A program made the position numbers and the translations under genes. DNA of 64,000 nt from Planctomycetaceae bacterium (GTDB lineage Bacteria; Planctomycetota; Planctomycetia; Pirellulales; Pirellulaceae). The notes beneath the pieces were generated by a model. The model was not told the origin of the DNA, ran no database searches, and saw only the letters and a program-made list of their open reading frames with translations. The DNA lies in NCBI GenBank assembly GCA_016794985.1, contig JAEUIQ010000043.1, positions 124,001 through 188,000 on the forward strand, given 5' to 3'. This document shows positions 36,901-47,082 of this stretch, one piece after another (the first letter of the stretch is position 1; the number at the start of each line of letters is the position of its first letter).

Positions 36901-38375
36901 GAGGGCGCGAAAATATTGTTCGTTGACATCATCAACGTGTGAGCTTCAATCTGAGCCTCAATCGAGAGCGGAAGGTGAACCGCCATTTGGTCGCCGTCGA
37001 AGTCCGCATTAAAACCGCGGCAGACCAGCGGGTGCAAGTTGATCGCATTACCTTCGACTAAGACCGGCTCAAACGCCTGAATACCCATCCGGTGCAGCGT
37101 CGGGGCACGATTCAACAGCACGGGGTGATTTTGGATCACTTGTTCCAGGATATCCCATACTTCCTCATCCTTGCGATCAAGCATTTTCTTCGCGCTCTTG
37201 ATCGTGTCCGCATGACCTTTTTCCTTCAAGCGGCGAATGATAAAGGGCTGGAACAATTCCAACGCGATCTTCTTGGGCAAACCGCACTGGTGCAGTTTCA
37301 GACGAGGACCCACGACGATCACACTTCGACCGGAATAATCGACGCGTTTACCCAGCAGGTTTTCGCGGAAACGACCTTGCTTGCCCTTGATCATATCGGT
37401 CAATGACTTGAGCGGACGATTACTGCTGCCCAACACCGGCCGCTTGCATCGATTGTTGTCAAACAATGCATCTACCGATTGTTGCAGCATCCGCTTTTCA
37501 TTGCGAATGATGACTTCCGGTGCATTCAAATCGACCAGTTTCCGCAAGCGATTATTGCGGTTGATGATTCGGCGGTACAAATCGTTCAAGTCGCTCGTCG
37601 CGAAGTTGCCTGAGTCCAAAAGCACGAGCGGTCGCAAGTCCGGAGGAATCACCGGAATCACATCCAACACCATCCATTCTGGTTGGTTCTCGCTATCGCG
37701 AATCGACTCCACGATCTTCAACCGATTGGTGAGATCTTTCCGCTTCTGTTTCGAGTTCGTCGTTAACATTTCGGCCCGCAACTCTTCCGACAACTTGACT
37801 AGATTCAAGTTGCTCAAGAGTTTCCGAACCGCCTCAGCGCCCATCTCGGCTTCGAAGGCCTTCTCACCGTACTTGGCACGAGCATCTCGATACTCGTCTT
37901 CGGTCAACAGTTGCTGCAACTCCAAATCTGTTTCGCCGGGATTTGTCACCACGTAATCTTGGAAGTAAATCACCTTTTCCAAGCTGGTGGTCTTCATGTT
38001 CAGCAGGTTGCCCAAGCGGCTGGGCATTGCCTTGAAGAACCAAATATGCACGACAGGCGCGGCCAACTCGATATGCCCCATCCGTTTACGGCGGACGCGG
38101 GAGTGAGTTACCTTGACACCACAACGATCGCAAATCATGCCTTTATACTTCATGCCGCGATACTTGCCGCACGCGCATTCCCAGTCCTTCTCCGGCCCGA
38201 AAATTCGCTCGCAAAACAAGCCATCTTTTTCAGGACGGTAAGTCCGATAGTTGATCGTCTCCGGCTTCTTCACTTCGCCAAACGACCAAGCCCGGATGTC
38301 CTGCGGGCGAGCCAAGCTGATCTTGACCGAAGAATAATCATTGACACGATCGTACGAACTGTCGGCAATTGCCAT
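33921..38375 (-). CDS. rpoC: RNA polymerase beta' subunit
   Basis: 1484 residues. Zinc ribbon '[20 protein letters not shown]' in the N-terminal region; catalytic loop '[12 protein letters not shown]' with the three Mg-binding aspartates; second zinc site 'EDCGTKQG' plus '[11 protein letters not shown]'; trigger-loop region '[24 protein letters not shown]'. Start ATG 38375 gives '[19 protein letters not shown]'. The C-terminal about 70 residues are a Pro/Ser linker and an acidic tail ending 'DDDFDDSDD', which is not part of the catalytic core. 175 bases downstream of rpoB and ended by the terminator above. Confidence 0.98.
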   Translation of the reverse strand: MAIADSSYDRVNDYSSVKISLARPQDIRAWSFGEVKKPETINYRTYRPEKDGLFCERIFGPEKDWECACGKYRGMKYKGMICDRCGVKVTHSRVRRKRMGHIELAAPVVHIWFFKAMPSRLGNLLNMKTTSLEKVIYFQDYVVTNPGETDLELQQLLTEDEYRDARAKYGEKAFEAEMGAEAVRKLLSNLNLVKLSEELRAEMLTTNSKQKRKDLTNRLKIVESIRDSENQPEWMVLDVIPVIPPDLRPLVLLDSGNFATSDLNDLYRRIINRNNRLRKLVDLNAPEVIIRNEKRMLQQSVDALFDNNRCKRPVLGSSNRPLKSLTDMIKGKQGRFRENLLGKRVDYSGRSVIVVGPRLKLHQCGLPKKIALELFQPFIIRRLKEKGHADTIKSAKKMLDRKDEEVWDILEQVIQNHPVLLNRAPTLHRMGIQAFEPVLVEGNAINLHPLVCRGFNADFDGDQMAVHLPLSIEAQIEAHTLMMSTNNIFAPSNGKPIMSPSQDTVMGCYYITTMLPDVKGQGMKFSSFAEVEMAHSQGVLDLHAKISYRLPKHQHCRNAEDDRATKPGGRIETSYGRMLFNQILNPSMDYYNYTMKSSNLSTVISDCYQMLGRRATIKLLDDMNQLGFRESTRSGLSFATDDLLTPPEKEEVIANADKEVVKYRKLYERGVITSKERYNKVLEAWTNARETITNSMMDAMKTDFRGGGYINPVYLMSDSGARGGREQIRQLAGMRGLMAKPSGEIIETPIKANFREGLNVLEYFSSTHGARKGLADTALKTADSGYLTRKLADVAQNVVITTEDCGTKQGITKGVVYRGEQVEVRLATAITGRVSLHSIVNPFTDEKIVGANEMITADAARKIEQIGLERIQVRSPMTCEAALGCCRRCYGMDMSTGALVEEGMAVGIIAAQSIGEPGTQLTMRTFHFGGTATMANIESEAKARRAGTARFVRMHYVTNEDGENIVLTRNGEIHILDDRGREVEQHRVPAGATLRVADGGKVKVGQAVCSWNPYSVPVLAEVSGKVRYEDIVEGETMAIEDDGSGTERMVIVSHKGEYYPHVVIEDENGKALDVYYLPERANIMVKDGSFIKAGSSVAELPREATGQSDITGGLPRVTEIFEARKPKEPAVLSEVDGVVEIQAEKRRGKRAIIVRSPNGEEIEHLVPPGKRFLVHSGDHVKAGQSLIDGPLVPHDILRVSGEEAVQEYLLNEVQSVYRAQRVEINDKHIEIIVARMLRKIRIEKPGDSNMLPGLICDRFDFRRVNENLKNCVKIVDGGDTEFAAETIIPREKFQEVNDQTEKMGGKPAKGTNPKPATASTQLLGITKAAVQSTSFISAASFQETTKVLTEAALASKSDHLVGLKENVILGHLIPAGTGFRKYLESQVQYNVDVLSDLVQHQAPTLEQSFPLLEREGSGTPPKPVAEPRHSESTLPDADSFMTDDERRSIGSLDMESALGDLFGTGPGPGNGLPSFDDDFDDSDD

Positions 38376-38550
38376 CTGGAATTTGCTCCTAAAGCAAACG
38401 GCTGATTCTAACGCACTCGCCTGGCAAACCCGCCAAACGAACTCAATCAACTCTCGCCCCCTACCGCCGGTAAGACGAAGTCTCACCAGCCACTTCTACC
38501 TGCTCGATGCCGCGAACCGCCCAGCCATTCGCAGCACTCGACCCCAACAC

Positions 38551-41500
38551 TTAGCGTCGTTTTTCCAATTGCATGTTCAGGCCCAAACCACGAATCTCAT
38601 TGGTCAAAACGTCAAAGCTAGCGGGTGTTCCGGCTTCCAAGGTGTTTTCACCCTTGACCATCGATTCGTAGATCTTGGTACGACCCTCAACATCGTCGCT
38701 CTTGACCGTCAAGAGTTCCTGCAAAATGAATGCCGCACCGTAAGCCTCCAAGGCCCAAACTTCCATTTCCCCGAATCGTTGTCCACCGAACCGAGCCTTG
38801 CCGCCCAATGGCTGTTGGGTAATCAAAGAATACGGACCAGTGCTTCGAGCGTGAACCTTGTCGTCCACCAAATGGTGCAACTTCAACATGTAGATGTAAC
38901 CCACCGTCGTGTCCTGTCCCAACGGTTCACCAGTGCGTCCATCAAACAATCTCGCTTTGCCAGAACGCGGTAACCCGGCCGCCTCCAAACAGTCGCGAAT
39001 ATCATTTTCAGCGGCACCATCAAAAACTGGCGTCAAGGCTTGAAAGCCCAACTTGGCTCCGGCCCAGCCCAAGTGCGTCTCAAGAATCTGGCCCACGTTC
39101 ATACGGCTGGGAACACCCAAGGGGTTGAGCATGATCTGAAGCGGAGTCCCGTCTTCCAAGAATGGCATGTCTTCGACGGGCAGGATCTTCGAGATAACAC
39201 CTTTGTTACCGTGGCGGCCAGCCATTTTGTCGCCGACACCGATAACTCGCTTGGTCGCAATGTAGACCTTGACCATTTGCAGCACACCGCTGCGCAGCTC
39301 GTTCCCCGCGTTCATGCTATTGACGCGTTGGTCTCGCAAATCAATGGCGCGTTCAACCAAGGGCTGCAAATCCTTGAAGATCTCCGTCGCACGTTTGATC
39401 TTCTCTTCGCTCTTCAAGCCATCGATCGCCCATTCCAACCGGAAAATATTGGCTTTTTCCGCCAAGAACTTGACGTCTTGGGTGTCGTTCAAAACGATAC
39501 CATCCTCGTCCGTAACCGGCTTGCCAATCGCCTCTGACAGGGAGTTGCACATCTCCAAGAAAGCGCGAACGACAGTTTGATTGCCAGCCGCTTCGACTGC
39601 CTTTAGATCTTGGTCAAAGACCTTTTGCTCTTCTTCCGTCAAACTCGTACGACGCGCGAATCGCTGTGTCTCAATGACAATTCCTTCGATGCCGGAAGGT
39701 ACTTCCAGCGAATCGTTCTTGACATCCTCGCCGGCACGGCCAAAGATCGCGTACAACAACTTTTCTTCTGGCGTCAATTCCGTCTTGTTCTTTGGCGAAA
39801 TCTTACCGACCAAAATATCTCCGGGACGCACGTACGTACCTACTCGAATCACGCCGTTCTCATCGAGATTTCGCAGGGCTTTATCGCTAACGCTTGGGAT
39901 ATCGCGAGTGAATTCTTCTCGCCCCAATTTGGTCTCGCGAATCTCACAATCAAACTCTTCGATGTGAATCGAAGTCAAAGCATCCGACTTCACCAACTCT
40001 TCACTCAAGATGATGGCGTCTTCGAAATTGAATCCATCAAAAGACATGAAGCCGACCAACAGATTGCGGCCTAATGCCAGTTCCCCCTTGTAGGTCGCAG
40101 CACCATCGGCGATGACTTGGCCTTTGGAAACTTTGTCTCCCAAGTTCACAATCGGACGTTGGTTTTGGCAGGTGCGCTCATTCAACCCGACATACTTCTT
40201 CAAGTAGTAGATGTCGGCACCGATCTCAATTCGCTTTGCATCGACATAGGTCACCTTGCCCGCGCGGCGAGCTCGCACCACCATCGCTGAATTTTCAGCA
40301 ACCGATCGTTCGACCCCAGTCCCAACGATCGGTGGTTCGGTTACCAACAAAGGTACCGCTTGACGCTGCATGTTCGAACCCATCAACGCGCGGTTCGCAT
40401 CGTCGTGTTCCAAAAATGGAATCAAACTCGCGGAAACCCCAACCATTTGATTGGGAGCCACGTCCATGTACTGGACTTCTTCCGGCGGAACCATTTGAAA
40501 GTCGCCGCCAAAGCGAGCCACAATGGCGCCACCCATTTGCTTCTCGCCGATCATTAACCCGTCTTCGTGACGCGTGTCCGCCGGAGCAACATAAACATTT
40601 CGCTCTTGATCTGCACGCAGAAATTCGAAGTCGTTCGTCAAACGACCATTCTTGAGGACTCGATACGGAGTCACTAAGAACCCATAGTCGTCGACGCCAG
40701 CATACATCGCCATCGATGTAATCAAACCGATGTTAGCACCTTCAGGAGTTTCGATCGGGCAGATGCGACCATAGTGCGAAATATGCACGTCGCGAACCTC
40801 AAAGCCCGCTCGCTTGCGATTCAAACCACCAGGCCCCAACGCCGAGAGCCGTCGCTCGTGAGTTAATTGGCTCAACGGGTTCGTCTGATCGACCACTTGG
40901 CTCAACTCGCCACGACCAAAGAAGTATTCGATCGCCGCCGAAACACTCTTCGGGTTCACCAAGACGCGGGGCGTCATGTCCTCTTGGTCTTTCAAGCTCA
41001 TCCGCTCTTTGACGGTACGAGCCAGTTTCAAGAATCCCTTGCGAATCTCGTCGCATGCCAACTCGTCTATCGTCCGCAAGCGGCGATTACCCAAATGGTC
41101 GATGTCATCGATCTGGGCATTGCCACCGCGAGTCGACAACTCGATCAGATACTTCATGCTCGCCAGAATATCGACCGGCTTTAGAGTTTGCTCTTTTTCG
41201 GAAATCCCCAAACCCAACTTGCGGTTGATGCGGAATCGTCCCACGCGTCCGAGACGATAGCGATTCGAATCGAAAAACTTTTCGTCAAACAACGTGCGAG
41301 CCCGTTCTAAGCTCGGAGGATTGCCTGGACGAAGCCGTTGATAAATCCGCATCAACGCTTCTTCGTGGCTGCTCGTGTTGTCTTCAGCCAAAGAATTCAG
41401 TAGCAGCGGGTTCTTCGGTACATCGATTACATCAAGCTGCTTCACGCCACTAGCCGCAATCGCTTCCGCCACGGCCGCTGAGATCTTGCGGCCCGCTTCC

Positions 41501-42282
41501 ACTAACAGCTCGCCAGCCTGTTTCGTACCTTGTGGATAAACCACATCGTCAACCGAAATCTTGTCGACAATCTTCGCAATATTCTTCTTGTCCGAAATCT
41601 TTACGGTCGTCGGCTCGTAGAATGCCCGCAAAATATCCGAGTTTTCCGAGTACGCGGAATCCATGGCTCGCAATAACGTCACAACCGAAAACTTGCTGCT
41701 TTGGTCGATGCGGACCGTCATCGTGTCCTTCTTGGTGATGTTGATTTCGATCCAACTTCCACGCTCTGGAATCACGCGACAACTAGGGTACTCACGTTCA
41801 CTGGTCCCATCCGACTCCATAACAAAGTCAATCCCGGGACTGCGGTGCAATTGGCTTACCACCACGCGTTCGGCACCATTGATAATGAATTCGCCGCCGC
41901 CAAGCATGACCGGGATATCACCCAGATAAACTTCTTCCTCGATCGGTTGCTCTTTGTTCAAACGCAACCAAACCCGGAACGGCATGCCGTAGGTCAATCG
42001 CAGATAGCGGCACTCTTCCGGGGTATAGCGAGGCTTGCCCAGTTCATAACGAACATAATCCAATTGAATGTTGCCGTCATAACTGACGATCGGGAAAATC
42101 TCGCGGAGAACGCCTTCCAGACCTTGGTCTTTACGGCGATCGAATTGGACTTCAGCCTGCAAAAAAGCACGGTACGCGTTGGTTTGGATGCAACTTAGAT
42201 CTGGCGGCGAAGGGTATTCAATCCCCGACCCAAAACGCCGCACTGAGACTGGATTCAAACGCCGCTGTGCCGTTGTTGCCAT
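38551..42282 (-). CDS. rpoB: RNA polymerase beta subunit
   Basis: 1243 residues. Family blocks include '[19 protein letters not shown]', '[23 protein letters not shown]', '[13 protein letters not shown]' and '[21 protein letters not shown]'. The rifampicin-pocket segment (residues 456-487, bases 40825-40917) reads '[20 protein letters not shown]', keeping Asp, His and Ser at the three main resistance positions but with other substitutions. Start ATG 42282 has GGAGAAG before it. 741 bases separate it from rplL, an unusually long gap for this operon. Confidence 0.98.
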   Translation of the reverse strand: MATTAQRRLNPVSVRRFGSGIEYPSPPDLSCIQTNAYRAFLQAEVQFDRRKDQGLEGVLREIFPIVSYDGNIQLDYVRYELGKPRYTPEECRYLRLTYGMPFRVWLRLNKEQPIEEEVYLGDIPVMLGGGEFIINGAERVVVSQLHRSPGIDFVMESDGTSEREYPSCRVIPERGSWIEINITKKDTMTVRIDQSSKFSVVTLLRAMDSAYSENSDILRAFYEPTTVKISDKKNIAKIVDKISVDDVVYPQGTKQAGELLVEAGRKISAAVAEAIAASGVKQLDVIDVPKNPLLLNSLAEDNTSSHEEALMRIYQRLRPGNPPSLERARTLFDEKFFDSNRYRLGRVGRFRINRKLGLGISEKEQTLKPVDILASMKYLIELSTRGGNAQIDDIDHLGNRRLRTIDELACDEIRKGFLKLARTVKERMSLKDQEDMTPRVLVNPKSVSAAIEYFFGRGELSQVVDQTNPLSQLTHERRLSALGPGGLNRKRAGFEVRDVHISHYGRICPIETPEGANIGLITSMAMYAGVDDYGFLVTPYRVLKNGRLTNDFEFLRADQERNVYVAPADTRHEDGLMIGEKQMGGAIVARFGGDFQMVPPEEVQYMDVAPNQMVGVSASLIPFLEHDDANRALMGSNMQRQAVPLLVTEPPIVGTGVERSVAENSAMVVRARRAGKVTYVDAKRIEIGADIYYLKKYVGLNERTCQNQRPIVNLGDKVSKGQVIADGAATYKGELALGRNLLVGFMSFDGFNFEDAIILSEELVKSDALTSIHIEEFDCEIRETKLGREEFTRDIPSVSDKALRNLDENGVIRVGTYVRPGDILVGKISPKNKTELTPEEKLLYAIFGRAGEDVKNDSLEVPSGIEGIVIETQRFARRTSLTEEEQKVFDQDLKAVEAAGNQTVVRAFLEMCNSLSEAIGKPVTDEDGIVLNDTQDVKFLAEKANIFRLEWAIDGLKSEEKIKRATEIFKDLQPLVERAIDLRDQRVNSMNAGNELRSGVLQMVKVYIATKRVIGVGDKMAGRHGNKGVISKILPVEDMPFLEDGTPLQIMLNPLGVPSRMNVGQILETHLGWAGAKLGFQALTPVFDGAAENDIRDCLEAAGLPRSGKARLFDGRTGEPLGQDTTVGYIYMLKLHHLVDDKVHARSTGPYSLITQQPLGGKARFGGQRFGEMEVWALEAYGAAFILQELLTVKSDDVEGRTKIYESMVKGENTLEAGTPASFDVLTNEIRGLGLNMQLEKRR

Positions 42283-43023
42283 TACTTTAACTTCTCCCGA
42301 AAAACGCCAATCACCAAAGCGGACGCCAATCAAATGTTAACCGGACTCGCGCAGAGTCTGCGCTCCGCACTGGCGACCGAAAAATCCAAGCAACCGATCA
42401 GAGAAACTCAATTGCCAAACACCGAACAGCCGAAAAAACTTTTGACGAAAGCTCGGAGCCGACGCGAACTCGCGTCCGAATTGAAACGTAGAACCTGGGC
42501 CAGCAAAATCACTCGATCCCCGAACAGCGTTGAACCCAGACGTCAAGACACGCAGCGATCGTCCCGAGTTCAGCATCCGCACGAACCCCAGCGACAAGAA
42601 TCTCAGCAACGCGAACCGCCGTAACCCCAGCCGCAATACCGCGACGAACAGAAACACGAGTCCACTGCACGCCAACAGCGCACGACCACGGCTGAACCTT
42701 GCGTCTACGCAAGGCCACTCTAGAGATTCGCCGCACAAGAATCGCTCAAACTGCAATCGAGTGCAATTCGTCAAGAAAACCACCTACGCCGCTCGCTCGA
42801 AGCCGACCGTCCGAAATCATTGCCAATACCGGCCCTCGATTCGCTCCCGTTCCCTACTGTAGCCAGTTGAGACACGGAACCAAACTTCGGGGCGTGACAG
42901 CAAGACAACACACCAGTCTAGGGCACTTGCCACTAGCTGTCTACACGACTATGACCAAAAACCAACTCCGGCAAGCCCAATGACCCGCCGGATTCGGCCA
43001 ATTCATGGTCAGGGGAGAGGTCG
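42283..43023. other. Long rplL-rpoB intergenic region
   Basis: 741 bases on the minus-strand transcript, with no recognisable gene; open frames on both strands are Arg/Ser/Phe-rich and unlike proteins. It contains a hairpin with a T-run just after rplL (42958-42992). Its length suggests attenuation, RNA processing or an internal promoter for rpoBC. Confidence 0.6.
42958..42992 (-). terminator. Candidate attenuator between rplL and rpoB
   Basis: On the minus strand TCCGGC and GCCGGA pair across a 14-base loop, followed by GTTGGTTTTTGG. It starts 31 bases after the rplL stop, at the place where E. coli has its partial terminator lowering rpoBC transcription. The stem is only 6 bp, so partial termination is the likely effect. 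Confidence 0.55.
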
Positions 43024-43431
43024 TTACTTGATTTCGACGGAGCCGCCAGCCGCTTCCAATTCGGCCTTGATCTTGGCTGCCTCGGCCTTTTCCACGCCTT
43101 CCTTCACCTTGGCGGGAACGCCTTCGACCATCTTCTTCGCATCCATCAGCGAAGCACCAGTCAAGTTCTTAACTACCTTGACGACGTCCAACTTCTTATC
43201 ACCAAAGCTGGTCAAAATCACATCAAATTCGGTTTGCTCGGGAGCAGCTGCTGCCGTACCGCCACCACCGGCCGGAGCCATCATGACCGCACCGCCAGCT
43301 GCAGCTTCGATACCGTGCGCGTTCTTCAGATAATCGCTCAATTCCTTCGCTTGCTTCAACGTCAACCCGGCAATTTGATCACCCAAGGTCTTCAACTCGG
43401 CAGCCACTTCTACTACAGCACTCTCGGACAT
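43024..43431 (-). CDS. rplL: Ribosomal protein L7/L12
   Basis: 135 residues. N-terminal dimerisation helices ('[15 protein letters not shown]'), an Ala/Gly/Pro hinge (about 45-62) and the C-terminal factor-binding domain ('[25 protein letters not shown]' pattern, ending 'GGSVEIK'). Forms the ribosomal stalk with L10 and recruits EF-Tu and EF-G. Start ATG 43431; an earlier start would only add 7 residues. Follows rplJ after 143 bases that contain a weak hairpin with a T-run. Confidence 0.97.
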   Translation of the reverse strand: MSESAVVEVAAELKTLGDQIAGLTLKQAKELSDYLKNAHGIEAAAGGAVMMAPAGGGGTAAAAPEQTEFDVILTSFGDKKLDVVKVVKNLTGASLMDAKKMVEGVPAKVKEGVEKAEAAKIKAELEAAGGSVEIK

Positions 43432-43529
43432 TTCTCTATCCTTCTTCGACAAAAAAGGCGTCGCGCCACTTGCCCACGGATATGGGCACGGAGCTCGATC
43501 ACCCCACCATGAATTGACCTATTTAACAA

Positions 43530-43560
43530 AAAAAACAACAACTCCCCGCCTACTCGGCGA
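43530..43560 (-). promoter_or_regulatory. Hairpin with T-run between rplJ and rplL
   Basis: On the minus strand CGCC-GAGTA-GGCG is followed by GGAGTTGTTG and eight T residues. The stem is only 4 bp, so it is a weak terminator or a processing site. It lies 15 bases after the rplJ stop. Since L7/L12 is needed in excess over L10, a full stop here would be surprising unless rplL has its own promoter. Confidence 0.4.
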
Positions 43561-43574
43561 GAAGAAATTGAAAT

Positions 43575-44096
43575 CTACTCGTCGCCTGCCTTCTTCTTGA
43601 TTTGGCTCGCCAATTTTCCGCCCGGGCCCTTCAATTGGGCAGCCAATTGAGATCCAGGTCCCAAAATTTGACCAACCAACATGGACAATTGTTCGCGCCG
43701 ACTTGGCCACTTCGCCACGTCTTTAACTTTGTTGGCGTCTAACGCCTCGCCATCCATCACGCCGCCACGCGTCTCAAACCCAGGGAACTCCTTCTCCTTG
43801 GCTTGAATGTCGACGATTTCCTTCACCAGACTTACAAAGTCTTCGGCACCGTAAACGACCGCCGAAGATCCCTTCAAATCCAAGAACGCCGGATGCAGCG
43901 ATGTTCCTTCCGTGGCCTTCCGAGCCAAGTTGTTCTTCACAACCATCACGGAAATGTTCCGGCTCCGCAGCGTCTTGCGAAGATTGGTTGTCGTAATCGC
44001 GTCCATTCCCACGACATTGACAACCAAGCAGTCCTGGACTTTACTCAATCGATTCCGGATCTCGCTTGTAATCAGACCCTTGACTTGCTTGCTCAT
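43575..44096 (-). CDS. rplJ: Ribosomal protein L10
   Basis: 173 residues. The N-terminal rRNA-binding domain includes 'DCLVVNVVGMDAITTTNLRKTLR' and 'VVKNNLARKATEGT'; the C-terminal helical tail binds L7/L12 dimers. Start ATG 44096 gives 'MSKQVKGLITSEIRNRL'. In E. coli the L10-(L7/L12) complex represses its own mRNA leader; here the leader would be the 84-base gap after rplA, where I could not identify the site. Confidence 0.96.
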   Translation of the reverse strand: MSKQVKGLITSEIRNRLSKVQDCLVVNVVGMDAITTTNLRKTLRSRNISVMVVKNNLARKATEGTSLHPAFLDLKGSSAVVYGAEDFVSLVKEIVDIQAKEKEFPGFETRGGVMDGEALDANKVKDVAKWPSRREQLSMLVGQILGPGSQLAAQLKGPGGKLASQIKKKAGDE

Positions 44097-44180
44097 ATTC
44101 CCAAACCCAACGTTAGCTACAACCAAAACTCAGCCAAAATCGACCAGCCAAAAGCGACCAGCCAAAACCCACACACGCAA

Positions 44181-44858
44181 CTACGCCAGAACTTTAATCC
44201 CGGGACTCATGGTGGCAGCTAATGTGATGCTGCGAACAAAAGTTGCCTTGACCGCCATCGGCTTCAAGGTCACCACAAAGTCCATGAAGGCCTGAACATT
44301 ATCTCGCAACTGCTCAGCGGAGAAGCTGACTTTTCCAACCACGGCGTGAACATTGCCGCCCTTGTCGTTGCGGAACTCGACCTTGCCGGCCTTGTACTCG
44401 CGAACGGTCTTGGCGACATCCATCGTCACCGTTCCAGCCCGCGGACTAGGCATCAAATTGCGAGGGCCCAAGAAACGACCCAACGGACCGACCATGCCCA
44501 TCATGTCGGGAGTCGCGATGCAGACATCGAAGTCCATCCAGCCACCAGAAATTCGCTTGGCCAGATCTTCTTGGCCAACTTCATCCGCTCCTGCTTCTTT
44601 AGCGGCAACCGCCAAGGGGCCTTTGGCAAACACGACCACGCGCTGGGTCTTGCCAATGCCATGGGGCAGAACCAAAGAACCACGCACGATCTGATCCGCC
44701 TGCGCTGGATCAATCGCCAGATTCATGTGAATCTCGACCGTTTGGTCGAACTTCGTGGTACCGAAGTTTTTCAGAATATCTACCGCTTGGCCCAGTGCCA
44801 CCGGTTGTGCAGGGACCTTCCCTGCCATCGCGCGATATCGCTTCGATGCTTTTGCCAT
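44181..44858 (-). CDS. rplA: Ribosomal protein L1
   Basis: 225 residues, family length. '[31 protein letters not shown]' matches the N-terminal domain and '[11 protein letters not shown]' is the L1 signature. Binds 23S rRNA at the L1 stalk and commonly represses translation of the L11-L1 mRNA. ATG 44858 has a strong GGGAGGTGAG site. A 152-base gap with a small perfect hairpin separates it from rplK, whereas the two are usually nearly adjacent. Confidence 0.97.
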   Translation of the reverse strand: MAKASKRYRAMAGKVPAQPVALGQAVDILKNFGTTKFDQTVEIHMNLAIDPAQADQIVRGSLVLPHGIGKTQRVVVFAKGPLAVAAKEAGADEVGQEDLAKRISGGWMDFDVCIATPDMMGMVGPLGRFLGPRNLMPSPRAGTVTMDVAKTVREYKAGKVEFRNDKGGNVHAVVGKVSFSAEQLRDNVQAFMDFVVTLKPMAVKATFVRSITLAATMSPGIKVLA

Positions 44859-44925
44859 TTCTCACCTCCCGCCTGTTGGCGGTTCAAACGGTTTGATTTC
44901 ATCAAATTGTACACAACACTGCGAT

Positions 44926-44943
44926 CATATCGACGCCGATATG
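44926..44943 (-). promoter_or_regulatory. Perfect 7-bp hairpin between rplK and rplA
   Basis: CATATCG and CGATATG pair over a 4-base loop, 68 bases after the rplK stop. No T-run follows. Possibly an RNA-processing or L1-binding element; only the symmetry is observed. Confidence 0.35.
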
Positions 44944-45010
44944 AAGCCCGCCCACAAAACCACTCAAAAATGCTAAACTACCCCGTAGCACACTGCCCTG
45001 CGGACGCGGA

Positions 45011-45436
45011 TTAACCTTCCAGTTCCAGACCCATGCTACGAGCGGTACCCAAAATCATTCGTCGAGCATGTTCCAAATCGCGAGCATTCAGATCTTTCAT
45101 CTTCTGCTCACAAATTGCATCGACCTGCGCCATCGTGACCTTGCCGACTTTCGTCACGTTAGGCACACCAGAACCACTCACAATCCCGGCCGCCTTCTTC
45201 AACAAAGCAGCAGCGGGAGGGCTCTTCAGAATGAAGTCGAATGTGCGGTCGTTGTAGCAGTTCACAACTACCGGAATCGGCATTCCGTTGTACTCGCGGG
45301 TCGCCTCATTGAACTGGGAGACGAACTGCCCCAAGTTGATACCGAATTTACCCAATGACGTACCGACCGGCGGAGCAGGGGTTGCCTGACCACCCGGAAC
45401 CTGAAACTTACCTTGTCCAACCAGTTGCTTTGCCAT
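45011..45436 (-). CDS. rplK: Ribosomal protein L11
   Basis: 141 residues, exactly the usual length. 'GKFQVPGGQATPAPPVGTSLG' is the conserved Pro-rich linker region and thiostrepton-site proline stretch; the C-terminal rRNA-binding domain includes 'VTMAQVDAICEQKMKDLNA'. Forms the GTPase-associated centre with 23S rRNA helices 43-44. Follows nusG after 156 bases, which may carry an L1-responsive leader. Confidence 0.97.
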   Translation of the reverse strand: MAKQLVGQGKFQVPGGQATPAPPVGTSLGKFGINLGQFVSQFNEATREYNGMPIPVVVNCYNDRTFDFILKSPPAAALLKKAAGIVSGSGVPNVTKVGKVTMAQVDAICEQKMKDLNARDLEHARRMILGTARSMGLELEG

Positions 45437-45592
45437 CTTCGAATCAGCCGTTCCGTTTCTAAACTCTGCCTTCCGGACAACACTTCGTCGTGCCGGCAGC
45501 GGAGGGGAATAATGTAGCTACTTTTTTATCCTTGACAACTTCCAAGAGCCATTTTTTTGCAAAAGACCCAAAAAAACTGGTCCTGAATGATA

Positions 45593-46372
45593 TCAGATGC
45601 CTTCAACCTGCCAGTGATCCAATTCCACCGGATTTAATCGCCCGAAAATGTTGATCAAGACAGTCACCCGACCATTTCTTTCATCGATCGCCGAGACTTC
45701 ACCCTCGAAGTTTTCGAAATTTCCGTCCTTGACGCGGACTTTGTCACCCACTTTTTGCTTGATCGATGTCTTGATGTCTTCCTTCTTGCCGCCCTCTTCC
45801 GGTTCGAGAGGTCGGGATGCCTTCAGGATCTTTTCGATCTCCGTTTCACCCAACGGCGTCGGTTTGCCGCCCATGCTTGTGAAGTCGCCAATACCCGGCG
45901 TATCACGAACCAACCACCAAGACTCTTCCGTCAAAGCCATATTGACCATGATGTAGCCTGGGTACAGTTTCCGCTTCACAATGCGAGATTTGCCAGCCTT
46001 CGTGAATTCACGAACGTCCTCGGTTGGTACCAGCATTTCGCCAAAGTACCCGCCGAGCCCAAATCTCTGGACGCGGCGTCGCAGCGTGTCGCAAACCGAT
46101 GTTTCTCGATTGACTTGGGCCTTCAGGATGTACCAGCGCTTCTCCAGGGAAGCCGGATCCGCCGGGACGGCGTCATCGTCCACCGGAGGCAAGTCATCAA
46201 GCTCTTCAAAAGTGGATTCGGTAGCTGCTTCGTTGCCGAGCGATTCCGTGGACCGATCAAATTCATCTGCCGCACTTGATTCCAGTTCGCCATCAACAAC
46301 GTCTGCGACATTGTCGCTGCTATCCGTCGATAGCGAAGCTTCGTGGTCCGACAAGTCTCTCTCTTCGTTCAT
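45593..46372 (-). CDS. nusG: Transcription factor NusG with acidic N-terminal extension
   Basis: 259 residues against about 180 in E. coli. The NGN domain starts near residue 80 ('KRWYILKAQVNRETSV') and continues with 'KRKLYPGYIMVNM', 'DTPGIGDFTSMGGKPTPL', then the C-terminal KOW domain ('GDKVRVKDGNFENFEGEVSAI' pattern). The first ~78 residues are acidic, Ser/Glu/Asp-rich and probably disordered. NusG links RNA polymerase to Rho or ribosomes. Start ATG 46372; 30 bases after secE, as in the standard secE-nusG pair. Confidence 0.95.
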   Translation of the reverse strand: MNEERDLSDHEASLSTDSSDNVADVVDGELESSAADEFDRSTESLGNEAATESTFEELDDLPPVDDDAVPADPASLEKRWYILKAQVNRETSVCDTLRRRVQRFGLGGYFGEMLVPTEDVREFTKAGKSRIVKRKLYPGYIMVNMALTEESWWLVRDTPGIGDFTSMGGKPTPLGETEIEKILKASRPLEPEEGGKKEDIKTSIKQKVGDKVRVKDGNFENFEGEVSAIDERNGRVTVLINIFGRLNPVELDHWQVEGI

Positions 46373-46402
46373 TGTTTTTTCCAAACGCACCTGAGCACTG
46401 AA

Positions 46403-46858
46403 TTACCGAACACGAAGCCAAGTAAAAATTGCTGTCCAAATCAAGTCAAAGCCGAACATCAACACGGCCAATGAAACAACAACAAACAAAACGACAGCCG
46501 CTCCGGCAATCAATTCGGTTCTGGTTGGCCAAGTCACCTTCCGCATCTCGGCTTCAACCCCAATCAAGAAGTCTGTAAACGCAGGTATGTTTACCGACCG
46601 AAAGCCAAACCAAAACGCCAGTAAAATCACGCCGAACGCGGTCGAGTAATAAGCCGCATCGCCACCCTGAAACCAATCGACAATCGCGTCAGCGAAAAGC
46701 CACAACAAGAGACTGAACAACAGCCACAAGCCGAAAAAGGTCGCCTGTCGGACCACGCGACCTTGGTTCGGTTTGAACACCGAAGCCGACAAGATCGCTC
46801 CAGTAATCTGAGACATCACTGACTCTTCCCCGTCCTTAGGTTTCGCCACTGAACTCAT
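46403..46858 (-). CDS. secE: Preprotein translocase subunit SecE (three-helix form)
   Basis: 151 residues. The diagnostic amphipathic motif 'EMRKVTWPTRTEL' precedes the last membrane helix. Two further hydrophobic segments come before it ('FFGLWLLFSLLLWLFADAIV' and 'AFGVILLAFWFGF'), so three membrane helices are predicted, as in enterobacteria, whereas most bacteria have one. Clamps SecY in the translocon. ATG 46858 has AAGGAAG upstream; tRNA-Trp lies 48 bases before the start. Confidence 0.93.
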   Translation of the reverse strand: MSSVAKPKDGEESVMSQITGAILSASVFKPNQGRVVRQATFFGLWLLFSLLLWLFADAIVDWFQGGDAAYYSTAFGVILLAFWFGFRSVNIPAFTDFLIGVEAEMRKVTWPTRTELIAGAAVVLFVVVSLAVLMFGFDLIWTAIFTWLRVR

Positions 46859-46906
46859 CAATCACTTCCTTACAGTCACACTAAACAAAACACGCAAGCC
46901 ATCGAA

Positions 46907-46979
46907 CAGGGGCGGAGGGACTCGAACCCGCAACCGCTGGTTTTGGAAACCAGTGCTCTACCAATTGAGCTACACCCCT
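46907..46979 (-). tRNA. tRNA-Trp (CCA anticodon)
   Basis: 73 nt. Acceptor AGGGGTG pairs with CGCCCCT (one G-U), the anticodon loop TTCCAAA gives CCA, and the T arm 'GGTTCGAGTCC' is standard; discriminator G; no encoded CCA end. Lies between tuf and secE, a common bacterial position. Confidence 0.97.
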
Positions 46980-46985
46980 AAACTA

Positions 46986-47023
46986 GAACGCAAGGAAGCC
47001 AATGATGGCAGCTCCTTGCGTTC
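46986..47023 (-). promoter_or_regulatory. Long hairpin between tuf and tRNA-Trp
   Basis: GAACGCAAGGA and TCCTTGCGTTC form a perfect 11-bp stem with a further partly paired GCC/GGC inside. It lies 59 bases after the tuf stop and 6 bases before the tRNA. There is no long T-run, so a processing site that frees the tRNA, or a partial terminator after tuf, is more likely than a full terminator. Confidence 0.6.
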
Positions 47024-47082
47024 CGGGTATCTTTGACGAAACCCGCCACCATCCCATCACTGGACAGTGGCCGGCTCCCATC

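Noticed and set aside
42337-42783. 148-codon frame in the rplL-rpoB gap
   Set aside because: Arg/Phe/Leu-rich translation without ribosome site or family signal; could be chance in GC-moderate DNA.
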